NCBI GenBank assembly: GCA_009377395.1 | Contig: WHUB01000038.1 | Span: forward strand, 1-39,190 | Length of the DNA stretch: 39,190 nucleotides | Direction of reading: 5' to 3' | Source of the DNA: Actinophytocola sp. | GTDB lineage: Bacteria; Actinomycetota; Actinomycetes; Mycobacteriales; Pseudonocardiaceae | Shown: positions 14,964 through 23,426 of the stretch, one piece after another | Layout of the letters: every line of letters starts with the position of its first letter | Numbering within the stretch: position 1 is the first letter of the stretch | Notes under the pieces: model-generated | Databases searched by the model: none | What the model was told of the DNA's origin: nothing | What the model saw: the letters and a program-made list of their open reading frames with translations, nothing else | Position numbers and translations under genes: made by a program

Positions 14964-16292
14964 TCAGTCCTTTCGCGATCCTGCGCTTGCTCGGTCGAAC
15001 TCGCGGCGGGGCTGGTGCAGTTCGCCCAGCGCGACGATCTGTCTCCGGAACGGCAACGAGAGCAGCCAGTCGAAGGCGATGCGGACCCTGCGGTGCGCGG
15101 TCGGCATGGTCGCGAGGTGGTAGCCGCGATGTAGCGCCCAGGCCAGCTTGCCCTTCAGCTTGACGCCGTAGATCTCGGCGACGCCCCGGTAGAGGCCGAG
15201 GCTGGCCACCGAACCGGCGTAGGCGTGCTTGTACCGGCGCAGCCTGCCGCCGCGCAGCAGCGCGGCCACGTTCTTCGACAGCAGTTCGGCCTGCCGGGAC
15301 GCGTGCTGTGCCGATGGCGCGCAGATTTCGGTCGGCGCGCGCGACAGGTCGGGCACGGCGGCGCAGTCACCGGCGGCGAACACCGCGTCCTGGCCCTCGA
15401 CGCGCAGCTCCGGGGTGCAGCGCACCCGGCCCTTGCCATCGAGCGGCAGGCCGGTGTCGGCCAGCATCGGGTGTGGCGCGACGCCCGCGGTCCACACCAC
15501 GGTGTCGGCGTCGAACCCGGTGCCGTCGGAGAGCTTGACGTAGCCGTCCTCAATGGACTCGACGGTGGTGTTGAGGTGGGTCTCGAACCCGACGTCGCGC
15601 AGCAGGTTCAGCGTGTACGTGCCGAGCCCCTCGCTGACCTCGGGCATGATCCGGCCGGCCGCCTCGACCAGCACCCAGCGCATGTCGTCGCGGCCGATCG
15701 TGCCGTAGTAGTCGGACGCGGCGCCCGCCATGTCGGCCAGCTCGGCCAGCGCCTCGACCCCGGCGTAACCGCCGCCGACGAAGACGAACGTCAGCAGCTT
15801 CTCCCGCAGTTTCGGGTCGAGCGTGCTCGCGGCGGCGTCCAGCCGCGACAGCACGTGGTTACGCAGGTAGATCGCCTCGCCGAGGGTCTTGAACCCGACG
15901 GCGTGCTCGGCGAGTCCCGGCACCGGCATGGTCTTCGACCACGACCCCGGCGCGAGAACCAGCACGTCGTAGCCGATCTGCCGGGTGTGGCCGTCCGCGA
16001 CCTCGACGCTCACCTTGCGCTCGTCCGGCCGCACCCCGGCGGCCTCGCCGCTGAGCACCTCGCAGCCGGGCAGCACCTCGCGCAGCGGCACGACGACGTG
16101 GCGCGGTTCCACCGATCCCGCCGCGGCCTCGGCGAGGAACGGCTGGTAGGTCATGTACGAGCGCGGGTCGATGACCGTCACGGTCGCCTCGTCGGAGCGC
16201 AACGTGGTGCGCAGCGACCGGGCCGCGTTCATACCGGCGTGCCCGCCGCCGACGATCACGATCCGCGCGGGAGCCTGCGCCGCGTGGGACAT
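14964..16292 (-). CDS. ndh: Type II NADH dehydrogenase-like FAD oxidoreductase (442 aa)
   Basis: This is a single-subunit, non-proton-pumping NADH:quinone oxidoreductase that feeds electrons into the membrane quinone pool. The FAD loop RIVIVGGGHAGMNAARSL, the NADH loop FVFVGGGYAGVEALAEL and the second FAD strand AVFAAGDCAAVPDLSR are intact, and the C-terminal third (LAWALHRGYHLATMPTAHRR, then LLSLPFRRQI) has the amphipathic membrane-anchoring character of NDH-2. ATG 16292 follows GGAAGG; the longer frame begins inside the 92-bp repeat and is unlikely. That repeat lies 87 bases upstream. Sulfide:quinone reductase is a less likely alternative because its conserved Cys pair is absent. Confidence 0.88.
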   Translation of the reverse strand: MSHAAQAPARIVIVGGGHAGMNAARSLRTTLRSDEATVTVIDPRSYMTYQPFLAEAAAGSVEPRHVVVPLREVLPGCEVLSGEAAGVRPDERKVSVEVADGHTRQIGYDVLVLAPGSWSKTMPVPGLAEHAVGFKTLGEAIYLRNHVLSRLDAAASTLDPKLREKLLTFVFVGGGYAGVEALAELADMAGAASDYYGTIGRDDMRWVLVEAAGRIMPEVSEGLGTYTLNLLRDVGFETHLNTTVESIEDGYVKLSDGTGFDADTVVWTAGVAPHPMLADTGLPLDGKGRVRCTPELRVEGQDAVFAAGDCAAVPDLSRAPTEICAPSAQHASRQAELLSKNVAALLRGGRLRRYKHAYAGSVASLGLYRGVAEIYGVKLKGKLAWALHRGYHLATMPTAHRRVRIAFDWLLSLPFRRQIVALGELHQPRREFDRASAGSRKD

Positions 16293-16378
16293 GCGCCTGC
16301 CTTCCCGGGTCGGAGGTGGTGGTGTTGCCTCCGGATTACCCGGACACGGCCGATCCAATCTCCGCCGAACGGAGTCAC

Positions 16379-16470
16379 CTGTGCCGGTAGATACCAATCC
16401 GACCGAAAGTAAGCCTGACTGGCTGATCAAGCGAGTGTGCCAGTCGTCTTACTTTCGCTCTTCTTGGTAT
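16379..16470 (-). repeat. 92-bp inverted-repeat element, copy 1
   Basis: The element is a long imperfect hairpin. ATACCAA...CGAAAGTAAG...GACTGGC on the left pairs with GCCAGTC...CTTACTTTCG...TTGGTAT on the right around a loop of roughly 15 bases. A second copy of equal length at 36175-36266 differs at about ten positions, some of which keep pairing in the stem. The right end lies inside the fumarylacetoacetase gene and codes its last residues KYQEERK and the stop. There is no transposase and no T-run, so it looks like a MITE- or REP-like element, not a plain terminator. Confidence 0.85.
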
Positions 16471-17681
16471 TTCGACGGCAGCACCCGGCCGGTCACCTCG
16501 CCGAGTCCGATGCGGACGCCGTCCGAGCCGGGCGCGGATGCCGCGATCGTCACCACGTCGCCGTCGTTGAGGTACGTCCGGTGGGTGCCGTCGCCGAGCA
16601 GCAGCGGGTCGGTGCCGTCCCAGGTCAGCTCCAGCAGCGAGCCGCGCTCGTCCGGCTCCGCGCCGGACACCGTGCCGGACGCGTAGAGGTCGCCGGTGCG
16701 CAGCGACGCGCCGTTGACGGTCAGGTGCGCGAGCTGCTGCGCGGCGCTCCAGTACATCGACGCGAACGGCGGGCGCGAGATGACGTGCCCGTTGAGGCGG
16801 ACCTCGAGTGTGAGATCGAGGCCCCAGTCCTCGCCGGGTGCGAGGTAGGGCTGCGGCGCCGGATCCTGCGGCGGGGACGGCACCCGGGCGTGGCCGAGCG
16901 CGTCGAGCGGCACCACCCACGGCGAGACCGACGTGGCGAACGACTTGCCGAGAAACGGGCCGAGCGGCACCGTCTCCCACGCCTGGATGTCGCGGGCGGA
17001 CCAGTCGTTGACCAGGCACACGCCGAAGACGTGGTCGGCGAACCGCTCGATCGGCACCGGCTCGCCGAGCGCGCTCGGGCTGCCGACGACGAACCCGACC
17101 TCGGCCTCGATGTCCAGCTTGCGGGTCGGGCCGAACGTCGGGGCGTCCTCGCCCGTCTGCTTGCGCTGCCCACGGGGCCGCGTCACCGGGCTGCCGGAGG
17201 CCACCACGGTGCCCGCCCGACCGTGGTAGCCGATCGGCAGGTGTATCCAGTTGGGGTGCAGCGGGGCCGAGTCGGGCCGGAAGATGCTGCCGACGTTGCG
17301 GGCGTGGTGTTCGCTGGCATAGAAGTCGACGTAGTCGGCCACGTCGAACGGCAGGTGCAGGTGCAGCCCGGCCCGGTCCAGCCGGTGTGCGAGCACCATC
17401 GGCCGGTGCGCCGGGTCGGTCAGCCACGTGGTGATGCGCCGCCGCACCTGCTGCCAGACCGGCCTGCCCGCCGCGAGCAGCGGGTTCAGCACTCCGGCGT
17501 CGAGCAGCGGCGCGAACTCCTCCCCCTCGACGGCCGCGATGGCGGCGACGTCGAGCACGCTGTCGCCGATCGCGACGCCGATCTTGCGCGGCCCGTCCTC
17601 GGTGCGGGAGTACACCCCGAACGGCAGGTTGGCCACGCCGAACTCGCTGCCCGCCGGGACGTCGAACCAGGTCTCGTTCAC
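16449..17681 (-). CDS. fahA: Fumarylacetoacetase (410 aa)
   Basis: This enzyme hydrolyses fumarylacetoacetate to fumarate and acetoacetate, the last step of tyrosine/homogentisate breakdown. Metal and catalytic residues align with mammalian FAH: DYVDFYASEHHARNVG (Asp126 and His133 equivalents), IGYHGRAGTVV (Tyr159), KLDIEAEVGFVVG (Glu199/201), VNDWSARDIQAWE (Asp233, Arg237, Gln240) and PLGPFLGKSF (Lys253). GTG 17681 follows GAGG and lies 10 bases after the LLM oxidoreductase stop, so the two are cotranscribed. The C terminus is unusual: after GRVLPS the last residues KYQEERK and the stop are encoded by the 92-bp repeat. No homogentisate dioxygenase gene is adjacent. Confidence 0.95.
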   Translation of the reverse strand: MNETWFDVPAGSEFGVANLPFGVYSRTEDGPRKIGVAIGDSVLDVAAIAAVEGEEFAPLLDAGVLNPLLAAGRPVWQQVRRRITTWLTDPAHRPMVLAHRLDRAGLHLHLPFDVADYVDFYASEHHARNVGSIFRPDSAPLHPNWIHLPIGYHGRAGTVVASGSPVTRPRGQRKQTGEDAPTFGPTRKLDIEAEVGFVVGSPSALGEPVPIERFADHVFGVCLVNDWSARDIQAWETVPLGPFLGKSFATSVSPWVVPLDALGHARVPSPPQDPAPQPYLAPGEDWGLDLTLEVRLNGHVISRPPFASMYWSAAQQLAHLTVNGASLRTGDLYASGTVSGAEPDERGSLLELTWDGTDPLLLGDGTHRTYLNDGDVVTIAASAPGSDGVRIGLGEVTGRVLPSKYQEERK

Positions 17682-17691
17682 ATCAGTCGCC

Positions 17692-18681
17692 TCATGCGGT
17701 GAGTTTGGGCAGTACCTCCCGGCCGAAGACCTCGAGCCATTCCTCCTGGTTCCGGCCGACATTGTGCAGGTAGATGCGGGTGAACCCGGCGTCGACGAAC
17801 TTCTGCAGCGCCGCCCGGTGCTCGTCGGGGTCGGAGGAGACGACCATGCGGCCCTCGAAGTCCTCCCGGCGCACCAGCTTCGCCATCTGCTCGAAGTCGA
17901 ATGGCGAGCGGACGTCGGCCTTCGGGAACTTCATGCCGCCGTTGGGCCACTGCTCCATCGCGTTCTGCCAAGCCTGCTCGTCGTCCTCCGCCCAGGACAG
18001 GTGCACCTGCAGCAGCTTCGGCATCGCGTCGGGGTCCTTGCCCGCCTTGCGGGCGCCTTTGCCGAAGTTGTCCAGGATCCCGGCCAGCTTCTCCAGCGAC
18101 GCGCCGGGCGTGATCAGCCCGTCGGCCAGCTCCCCGGTCTTGCGGGAGGTGTAGGGGCCCGCGGCGGCGACGTAGATCGGCGGCGGCTCGTCCGGCAGGG
18201 TCCACAGCCGCGTGGTGTGCAGCTTGAAGAACTCGCCGTTGTGCTTGACGTCCTTGCCGGTGAACAGCTTCCTGATGATGTCGAGCGCTTCGAGCATCCG
18301 GCGGACCCGTTCCGGCGCCTCCGGCCAGTAGCCCGCGATGACGTGCTCGTTGAGCGCCTCGCCGGAGCCGATACCGAGCCAGTGCCTGCACGGGTACATC
18401 GCCTCGGTCGTCGCGGCGGCCTGCGCCACCAGCGACGGGTGGAACCGGAAGGACGGGCAGGTCACGCCGGGTCCGAAGTCGCCGTCGGTGCGCTCGCCGA
18501 TGGCGCTGAGCACGCTCCAGACGAAGGACGCCTCACCCTGGGCGGGCACCCAGGGCTGGAAGTGGTCGGCCGCCATCTGTCCGGAGAAACCGTGCTGCTC
18601 GGCAAGCGCGGCGAGCCGGACCGACTCGGCGGGCGGGAACTGTTCGAGCGCGGCAGCAATGCCGATCTGTACGTCAGTCAC
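17692..18681 (-). CDS. F420-dependent LLM-class oxidoreductase (329 aa)
   Basis: This is a luciferase-like (TIM-barrel) flavin/F420 enzyme resembling F420-dependent glucose-6-phosphate dehydrogenase and the TIGR03557 group. Markers are AADHFQPWVPAQGEASFVWS, GVTCPSFRFHPSLVAQAAAT, HWLGIGSGEALNEH and PPIYVAAAGPYTSRKTGELA. The length fits. GTG 18681 is the only start before the conserved DVQIGIAAALEQF. It is followed by fahA after 10 bases and preceded by a 150-base gap packed with 22-bp periodic repeats that separates it from icmF. The substrate is not predictable; hydride transfer from F420H2 or to F420 is the family chemistry. Confidence 0.88.
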   Translation of the reverse strand: MTDVQIGIAAALEQFPPAESVRLAALAEQHGFSGQMAADHFQPWVPAQGEASFVWSVLSAIGERTDGDFGPGVTCPSFRFHPSLVAQAAATTEAMYPCRHWLGIGSGEALNEHVIAGYWPEAPERVRRMLEALDIIRKLFTGKDVKHNGEFFKLHTTRLWTLPDEPPPIYVAAAGPYTSRKTGELADGLITPGASLEKLAGILDNFGKGARKAGKDPDAMPKLLQVHLSWAEDDEQAWQNAMEQWPNGGMKFPKADVRSPFDFEQMAKLVRREDFEGRMVVSSDPDEHRAALQKFVDAGFTRIYLHNVGRNQEEWLEVFGREVLPKLTA

Positions 18682-18703
18682 GTGTCCCAACCTAGGTGAT
18701 CGC

Positions 18704-18811
18704 CGCGAGTCCCCGGATCCGGCACCGCGAGTCCCCGGATCCGGGGCCCCGGAACTCGGGACTCGCGGCGCCAGAAGTCGGGACTCGCGGCACCAGAACG
18801 TGGGACTCGCG
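18704..18811. repeat. Inverted array of 22-bp periodic repeats (GGGACTCGCG core)
   Basis: CGCGAGTCCC occurs at 18704 and 18726, and its reverse complement GGGACTCGCG at 18758, 18780 and 18802; spacing within each arm is 22 bp. The array fills the gap between icmF (stop 18834) and the LLM gene (start 18681). The 32 bases 18780-18811 are identical to 30997-31028. The two arms can form a large cruciform or RNA hairpin, perhaps ending icmF transcription. Confidence 0.85.
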
Positions 18812-18833
18812 CGTTGCGCTAGGCCAAGCCCGG

Positions 18834-21800
18834 TCAGACGTTGCGGCGGTACTGGCCGCCGACCTCGAAGAACGCCTCGGTGATCTGCTCCAGCGAGCAG
18901 ACCCTGGCGGCGTCCATCAGCACGTCGAAGACGTTCTCGCCGCCGGTGGCCGCCTCGCGCAGCCGCGCCAGCGCCTGCTGCGCCTCGGTGGCATTGCGCT
19001 GCTGGAACTCGGCGAGCCGCTTGAGCTGGGACTGCTTCTCGTCCTCGGTCGCCCGCGCCAGCTCGACCTCGGTGACCTCGTCCTCGTCGCCCTGCGGCGG
19101 CAGGAAGGTGTTCACCCCGATGATCGGCAGCTCGCCGGTGTGCTTGAGCCGCTCGTAGAGCATCGACTCGTCCTGGATCTTGCCGCGCTGGTAGCCGGTC
19201 TCCATCGCGCCGAGCACGCCGCCGCGCTCCGAGATCTTCTCGAACTCGGCCAGCACCGCCTCCTCGACGAGGTCGGTGAGCTCGTCGACGATGAACGAGC
19301 CCTGTAGCGGGTTCTCGTTCTTGGACAGGCCCCACTCCTTGTTGATGACCATCTGGATCGCCATCGCGCGGCGCACCGAGGACTCGGTCGGCGTGGTGAT
19401 CGCCTCGTCGTAGGCGTTGGTGTGCAACGAGTTCGCGTTGTCGTACAGCGCGCACAGCGCCTGCAGCGTGGTGCGGATGTCGTTGAAGCTCATCTCCTGC
19501 GCGTGCAACGACCGGCCCGAGGTCTGCACGTGGTACTTGAGCTTCTGCGAGCGCTCGTTCGCGCCGTAGCGCTCCCGCATCGCCACCGCCCAGATCCGCC
19601 GGGCGACCCGGCCGATCACGGTGTACTCCGCGTCCATGCCGTTGGAGAAGAAGAACGACAGGTTCGGCGCGAAGTCGTCGATGTGCATGCCCCGCGCCAG
19701 GTACGACTCCACGTAGGTGAAGCCGTTGGACAGCGTGAACGCGAGCTGCGAGATCGGGTTCGCCCCCGCCTCGGCGATGTGGTAGCCGGAGATCGACACC
19801 GAGTAGAAGTTGCGCACGCCGTGCTGGATGAACCATTCCTGGATGTCGGACATCATGCGCAGCGAGAACTCGGTGGAGAAGATGCAGGTGTTCTGGCCCT
19901 GGTCCTCCTTGAGGATGTCGGCCTGCACCGTGCCGCGCACGTTGCGCAACGCGAAGTCGCGCAGCTCGGCGGCCTCCGCCTCGTCCGGTTCGCGACCATG
20001 CTCCTCGCGGAACGCCTTGAACCGCTGGTCGATGGCGGTGTTGAGGAAGTACGCGAGGATCGTCGGGGCGGGCCCGTTGATCGTCATCGAGACCGACGTC
20101 GACGGCGAGGTGAGGTCGAAGCCGTCGTAGAGGACCTCCATGTCCTCGAGCGTCGCGATGGACACCCCGGAGGTGCCGATCTTGCCGTAGACGTCGGGCC
20201 GGGTGCCGGGGTCGTGGCCGTAGAGGGTGACCGAGTCGAACGCCGTCGACAGCCGCTTCGCCTCGGAGTCGGCGGAGAGGTACTTGAACCGGCGGTTGGT
20301 GCGGAAGGGGTCGCCCTCGCCGGCGAACATCCGCGCCGGGTCCTCGCCCTCCCGCTTGAACGGGAACACCCCGGCGGTGTACGGGAAGTAGCCGGGCAGA
20401 TTCTCCCGCCGCAGGAACGACAGCAGCTCGCCCCGGTCGGAGTAGCGCGGCAGCGACACCCTCGGCACCCGGCTGCCGGAGAGCGTGTCCCGCCAGAGCT
20501 GGGTGTGCAGCTCCTTGTCGCGGATCCGGACGACCAGCTCCTCCGCCCGGTAGGACTCGGCCCGCTCCGGCCACTCGTCGAGCAGCCTCGCCGACTCCTC
20601 GTCCACATCGGACTTCGCCCGGTCCAGCAGCCGCTCGATCGCGGCGGTGTCGGCGCCGTCGTCGGCGAGCGCGTCGCGGGCGGCGGCGAGCTGGCCGGCC
20701 TTGCGCACCGCATCGACCTGCGTGCCGGTGCGCTCGTGGTACCCACGCACCGTCTCCGCGATCTCGGCGAGATAGCGCGCCTTCGACGTCGGGATGATGG
20801 TGCTCGCGCTGGTGGAGACCTTGCCGGTGACGGCGGGCAGCACCCCGGCGGACACCGACAGCCCCTCGTCGGCGAGCAGGTCGCGGAGGAACTGATACAG
20901 CGCGGTGACGCCGTCGTCGTTGAACCGGGCGGCGCTGGTGCCGTACACCGGCATGTCCTCGGGCGAGGCGCCGAACGCCTCGCGGTTGCGGACGAGCTGC
21001 CGGGAGACGTCTCGCCGCGCGTCCTCGGCGCCCCGGCGCTCGAACTTGTTGATCGCGACCGCGTCGGCGAAGTCGAGCATGTCGATCTTCTCGAGTTGCG
21101 AGGCCGCGCCGAACTCCGGCGTCATGACGTACAGCGAGCGGTCGACGTGGTCGACGATGCCCGCGTCCCCCTGGCCGATACCGGGCGTCTCGACGATCAC
21201 CAGGTCGAACCCGGCCGCCTTGCATGCCTCGATCGCGCCGGGCAGCGCGGCGGGCACCTCGCCGGACTTGGTGCGGGTCGCCATCGAGCGGAAGTAGATG
21301 GGCTCGCCCGTGCCGAAGCCGGGCCAGTGGCCGAGGCAGTTCATCCTGATGCGGTCGCCGAGCAGCGCGCCGCCACCCTTGCGGCGGCTCGGGTCGACGG
21401 CGATGACCGCGATCCGCAGCTTGTCCTGCTGGTCGAGCCGGAAGCGCCGCACCAGCTCGTCGGTCAGCGACGACTTGCCCGACCCGCCGGTGCCGGTGAT
21501 GCCGAGCACCGGCACCGTCTTGCTCTGCGCGGCCGTCGTGATGGCCTCGCGCCAGTCGCCGGGCAGGGCGTCGGCCTCCAGCCGGGAGATGACGCGGGCG
21601 AGAGTGGGGATGTCGCCGGTGTGCAGCGCGTCGAGCGAGCCCTGATCCTGACCGGCGAGGTCCTCGTCGCACTCCCGGATCATCAGGTTGATCATGCCGG
21701 GCAGGCCGAGCTGCTGGCCGTCCTCCGGCGAGAAGATCCTGGCGACGCCGCGCGAGTGCAGCAGCTCGATCTCGTCGCGCACGATGACGCCGCCACCGCC

Positions 21801-22091
21801 GCCGTAGACCCTGATGTGGCCCGCGCCGCGCTCGGCCAGCAGCTGGACGAGGTAGCTGAAGTACTCGACGTGCCCGCCTTGGTAGGCCGAGATCGCCACC
21901 CCGTTGACGTCCTCCGAGATCGCGGCGCGCACGACCTCCTCCACCGACCGGTTGTGCCCGAGGTGCACCACCTCGGCGCCCTGCGACTGCAGGATGCGCC
22001 GCATGATGTTGATGGACGCGTCGTGCCCGTCGAACAGGCTCGACGCGGTCACGAACCGTACCGGGTGTTCCGGCTTGTGGAGTTCGGTCAT
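18834..22091 (-). CDS. icmF: Fused isobutyryl-CoA mutase with G-protein chaperone (1085 aa)
   Basis: This adenosylcobalamin enzyme interconverts isobutyryl-CoA and n-butyryl-CoA and links branched-chain and butyrate metabolism. Domains in order: a B12-binding domain at 10-140 (LFDGHDASINIMRR with the cobalt-ligand His; RVYGGGGGVI), a MeaI-type G-protein chaperone at about 190-420 (GITGTGGSGKSSLTDE Walker A; INKFERRGAEDA base motif) that loads and protects the cofactor, then the mutase barrel from about 560 (SVSISGYHIAEAGANPISQL; QMVINKEWGLSKNENPLQGS). The order is that of IcmF, which distinguishes it from methylmalonyl-CoA mutase. The GGAGG is only one base from ATG 22091, unusually close, though the start is fixed by homology. 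A palindrome lies in the promoter. Confidence 0.96.
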   Translation of the reverse strand: MTELHKPEHPVRFVTASSLFDGHDASINIMRRILQSQGAEVVHLGHNRSVEEVVRAAISEDVNGVAISAYQGGHVEYFSYLVQLLAERGAGHIRVYGGGGGVIVRDEIELLHSRGVARIFSPEDGQQLGLPGMINLMIRECDEDLAGQDQGSLDALHTGDIPTLARVISRLEADALPGDWREAITTAAQSKTVPVLGITGTGGSGKSSLTDELVRRFRLDQQDKLRIAVIAVDPSRRKGGGALLGDRIRMNCLGHWPGFGTGEPIYFRSMATRTKSGEVPAALPGAIEACKAAGFDLVIVETPGIGQGDAGIVDHVDRSLYVMTPEFGAASQLEKIDMLDFADAVAINKFERRGAEDARRDVSRQLVRNREAFGASPEDMPVYGTSAARFNDDGVTALYQFLRDLLADEGLSVSAGVLPAVTGKVSTSASTIIPTSKARYLAEIAETVRGYHERTGTQVDAVRKAGQLAAARDALADDGADTAAIERLLDRAKSDVDEESARLLDEWPERAESYRAEELVVRIRDKELHTQLWRDTLSGSRVPRVSLPRYSDRGELLSFLRRENLPGYFPYTAGVFPFKREGEDPARMFAGEGDPFRTNRRFKYLSADSEAKRLSTAFDSVTLYGHDPGTRPDVYGKIGTSGVSIATLEDMEVLYDGFDLTSPSTSVSMTINGPAPTILAYFLNTAIDQRFKAFREEHGREPDEAEAAELRDFALRNVRGTVQADILKEDQGQNTCIFSTEFSLRMMSDIQEWFIQHGVRNFYSVSISGYHIAEAGANPISQLAFTLSNGFTYVESYLARGMHIDDFAPNLSFFFSNGMDAEYTVIGRVARRIWAVAMRERYGANERSQKLKYHVQTSGRSLHAQEMSFNDIRTTLQALCALYDNANSLHTNAYDEAITTPTESSVRRAMAIQMVINKEWGLSKNENPLQGSFIVDELTDLVEEAVLAEFEKISERGGVLGAMETGYQRGKIQDESMLYERLKHTGELPIIGVNTFLPPQGDEDEVTEVELARATEDEKQSQLKRLAEFQQRNATEAQQALARLREAATGGENVFDVLMDAARVCSLEQITEAFFEVGGQYRRNV

Positions 22092-22105
22092 ACCTCCAAA
22101 ATACT

Positions 22106-22132
22106 AGGACTTCCAACTATTTGGAAAGTCCT
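22106..22132 (-). promoter_or_regulatory. Palindromic operator or hairpin upstream of icmF
   Basis: AGGACTTCCAA (22106-22116) and TTGGAAAGTCCT (22121-22132) are inverse copies apart from one inserted base, around CTAT. The element lies 15-41 bases before the icmF start, in promoter position. It may bind a dimeric acyl-CoA-responsive regulator or form a leader hairpin; no regulator gene is adjacent. Confidence 0.55.
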
Positions 22133-22185
22133 TGCAGCACCGGGTGTGAGGCAGTCCACAGGCCCGTAGGGCGGGTGACCTGGTT

Positions 22186-22800
22186 CTAGCCGGTCCCGTC
22201 GCGGCGGGCGATCCACTGCTGCATGGCGTACTCGACCATGGTGATCAGGGACTGCTTGACCGACTCCCGCTCGCGCGCGTCGCACTGCACGATCGGCACC
22301 GACTGGCCGATGGCGAGGGCGTCCCGCACGTCCTCCACGTTGTGCGGCTGTCTGCCCTCGAAGGCGTTCAGGCCGACGACGTAGGGCAGCCCCCTGTCCT
22401 CGAAGAAGTCGACCGGAGCGAAGGAGTCGGCGAGCCTGCGGGTGTCGGCCAGGACGACGGCGCCGATGGCGCCCCGTACCAGGTCGTCCCACATGAACCA
22501 GAACCGTTGCTGGCCGGGTGTGCCGAACAGGTACAGGATCAGGTCCTCGTCGAGCGACACCCGGCCGAAGTCCATCGCGACCGTCGTGGTCGACTTGTTC
22601 GGCGTCGCGGCGAGATCGTCGATCCCGCTGCTGGCGTCGGTCATCATCGCTTCGGTGGTCAGCGGGACGATCTCGGACACCGAGCCCACGAACGTCGTCT
22701 TGCCCGCGCCGAAGCCGCCTGCCACCACGATCTTGGCCGACGTCATCGTCGGGGCCGCCGCCTCCTGCTGCTGCGTCAGCTGCTCAGTTGGGTTACTCAC
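22186..22800 (-). CDS. cvnD: Conservon small GTPase CvnD (204 aa)
   Basis: This is a Ras-like ATP/GTP-binding protein of the actinobacterial conservon type. The P-loop is VVAGGFGAGKTTFVGSVSE, the switch region follows with TTEAMMTDASSGID and TTTVAMDFGRV, and the G3 motif is LFGTPGQQRFWFMWDDL. GLNAFEGRQ stands in for the base-recognition motif. In Streptomyces, Cvn proteins form a membrane-associated complex in which the kinase-like CvnA, CvnB, CvnC and CvnD act like a G-protein-coupled system. It is the last gene of the operon here; the cytochrome P450 gene that often follows is absent. GTG 22800 has a weak ribosome site; ATG 22746 is an alternative. Confidence 0.93.
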   Translation of the reverse strand: MSNPTEQLTQQQEAAAPTMTSAKIVVAGGFGAGKTTFVGSVSEIVPLTTEAMMTDASSGIDDLAATPNKSTTTVAMDFGRVSLDEDLILYLFGTPGQQRFWFMWDDLVRGAIGAVVLADTRRLADSFAPVDFFEDRGLPYVVGLNAFEGRQPHNVEDVRDALAIGQSVPIVQCDARERESVKQSLITMVEYAMQQWIARRDGTG

Positions 22801-22893
22801 GTTCTACAAAACCACTTTCACTTCAGTGACGGCACAAACGGATTAGAAAACGACAGAGCCGCCGATCGCACTCGGTGCGCGACGGCCTTTCCT

Positions 22894-23373
22894 TCACAGC
22901 CGACGGAGTCCACTCAGCACCCTTTCCATGAGCAGCAAATGGGCCTCAGCGCCGTCGGCGCCGGAAACCGTGTTGTGCACGTTGACGAGTCCGGCATCGG
23001 CCGCGTCGCTCACCAGCACCCGCGCGACACCGAGCGGCATCCGCAGGTCAACGGCGATTTCGGCGACGGAACGTGGCGACGAGCACGCCTCGACGATCGA
23101 GCGTTGCTCGATACGCATCGGGGCCGACTCGGAGAGCACACCGTTCCTCGCCGAAATCAACGTCTCCAGCTCCAACGCGTAGGAAGCCTTGGTCCGCCCG
23201 CCGGTGAGCATATAGGGACGGACCAGCGCTGTCTCGTCCTCGTGGTGCGAGCGACCATGGCGTTCCGACGCGACGGCGCGCGACGGAACCCGGGGGTTGC
23301 GCGCCGTCGCCTGCCTGGGCAGCTGTCTGCCCTTCGCGCGGACAGTGCTGCTATCGGACGTATCCACCACCAC
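22894..23373 (-). CDS. cvnC: Conservon DUF742 protein CvnC (159 aa)
   Basis: This protein has a basic, disordered N terminus of about 45 residues, then the DUF742 winged-helix-like core: LVRPYMLTGGRTKASYALEL, the helix-turn-helix-like SVAEIAVDLRMPLGVARVLV and the closing ERVLSGLRRL. DUF742 proteins are the third component of conservons and interact with the roadblock and GTPase partners. Three consecutive GTG codons (23373, 23370, 23367) follow AGGAGG; the third has the best spacing, so the exact start is uncertain by two residues. It lies 53 bases after cvnB and 93 bases before cvnD. Confidence 0.92.
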   Translation of the reverse strand: MVVDTSDSSTVRAKGRQLPRQATARNPRVPSRAVASERHGRSHHEDETALVRPYMLTGGRTKASYALELETLISARNGVLSESAPMRIEQRSIVEACSSPRSVAEIAVDLRMPLGVARVLVSDAADAGLVNVHNTVSGADGAEAHLLLMERVLSGLRRL

Positions 23374-23426
23374 TGCCTCCTCCTGTGCGAGATGCTTCGG
23401 GATCGTCGGGATCGGTCATCGTGCGG

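Noticed and set aside
16379..16470. The 92-bp hairpin as a tRNA gene or ordinary intrinsic terminator
   Set aside because: It has no cloverleaf, anticodon arm or T-loop sequence, no T-run, and the second copy shares sequence across the whole length, indicating a repeat element.
17692..22116. A single 1474-codon frame that appears to fuse the icmF region with the LLM oxidoreductase
   Set aside because: The first two thirds is an out-of-frame reading of icmF. The oxidoreductase has its own GTG start at 18681, and the gap holds repeats.
19422..22169. A 915-codon open frame on the plus strand opposite icmF
   Set aside because: It is the GC-driven shadow of icmF. It shows no family motifs, while the minus strand encodes a complete, highly conserved enzyme.
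22092..22185. A cobalamin riboswitch in front of icmF
   Set aside because: The gap is under 100 bases and lacks the B12-box; only the palindrome is visible.
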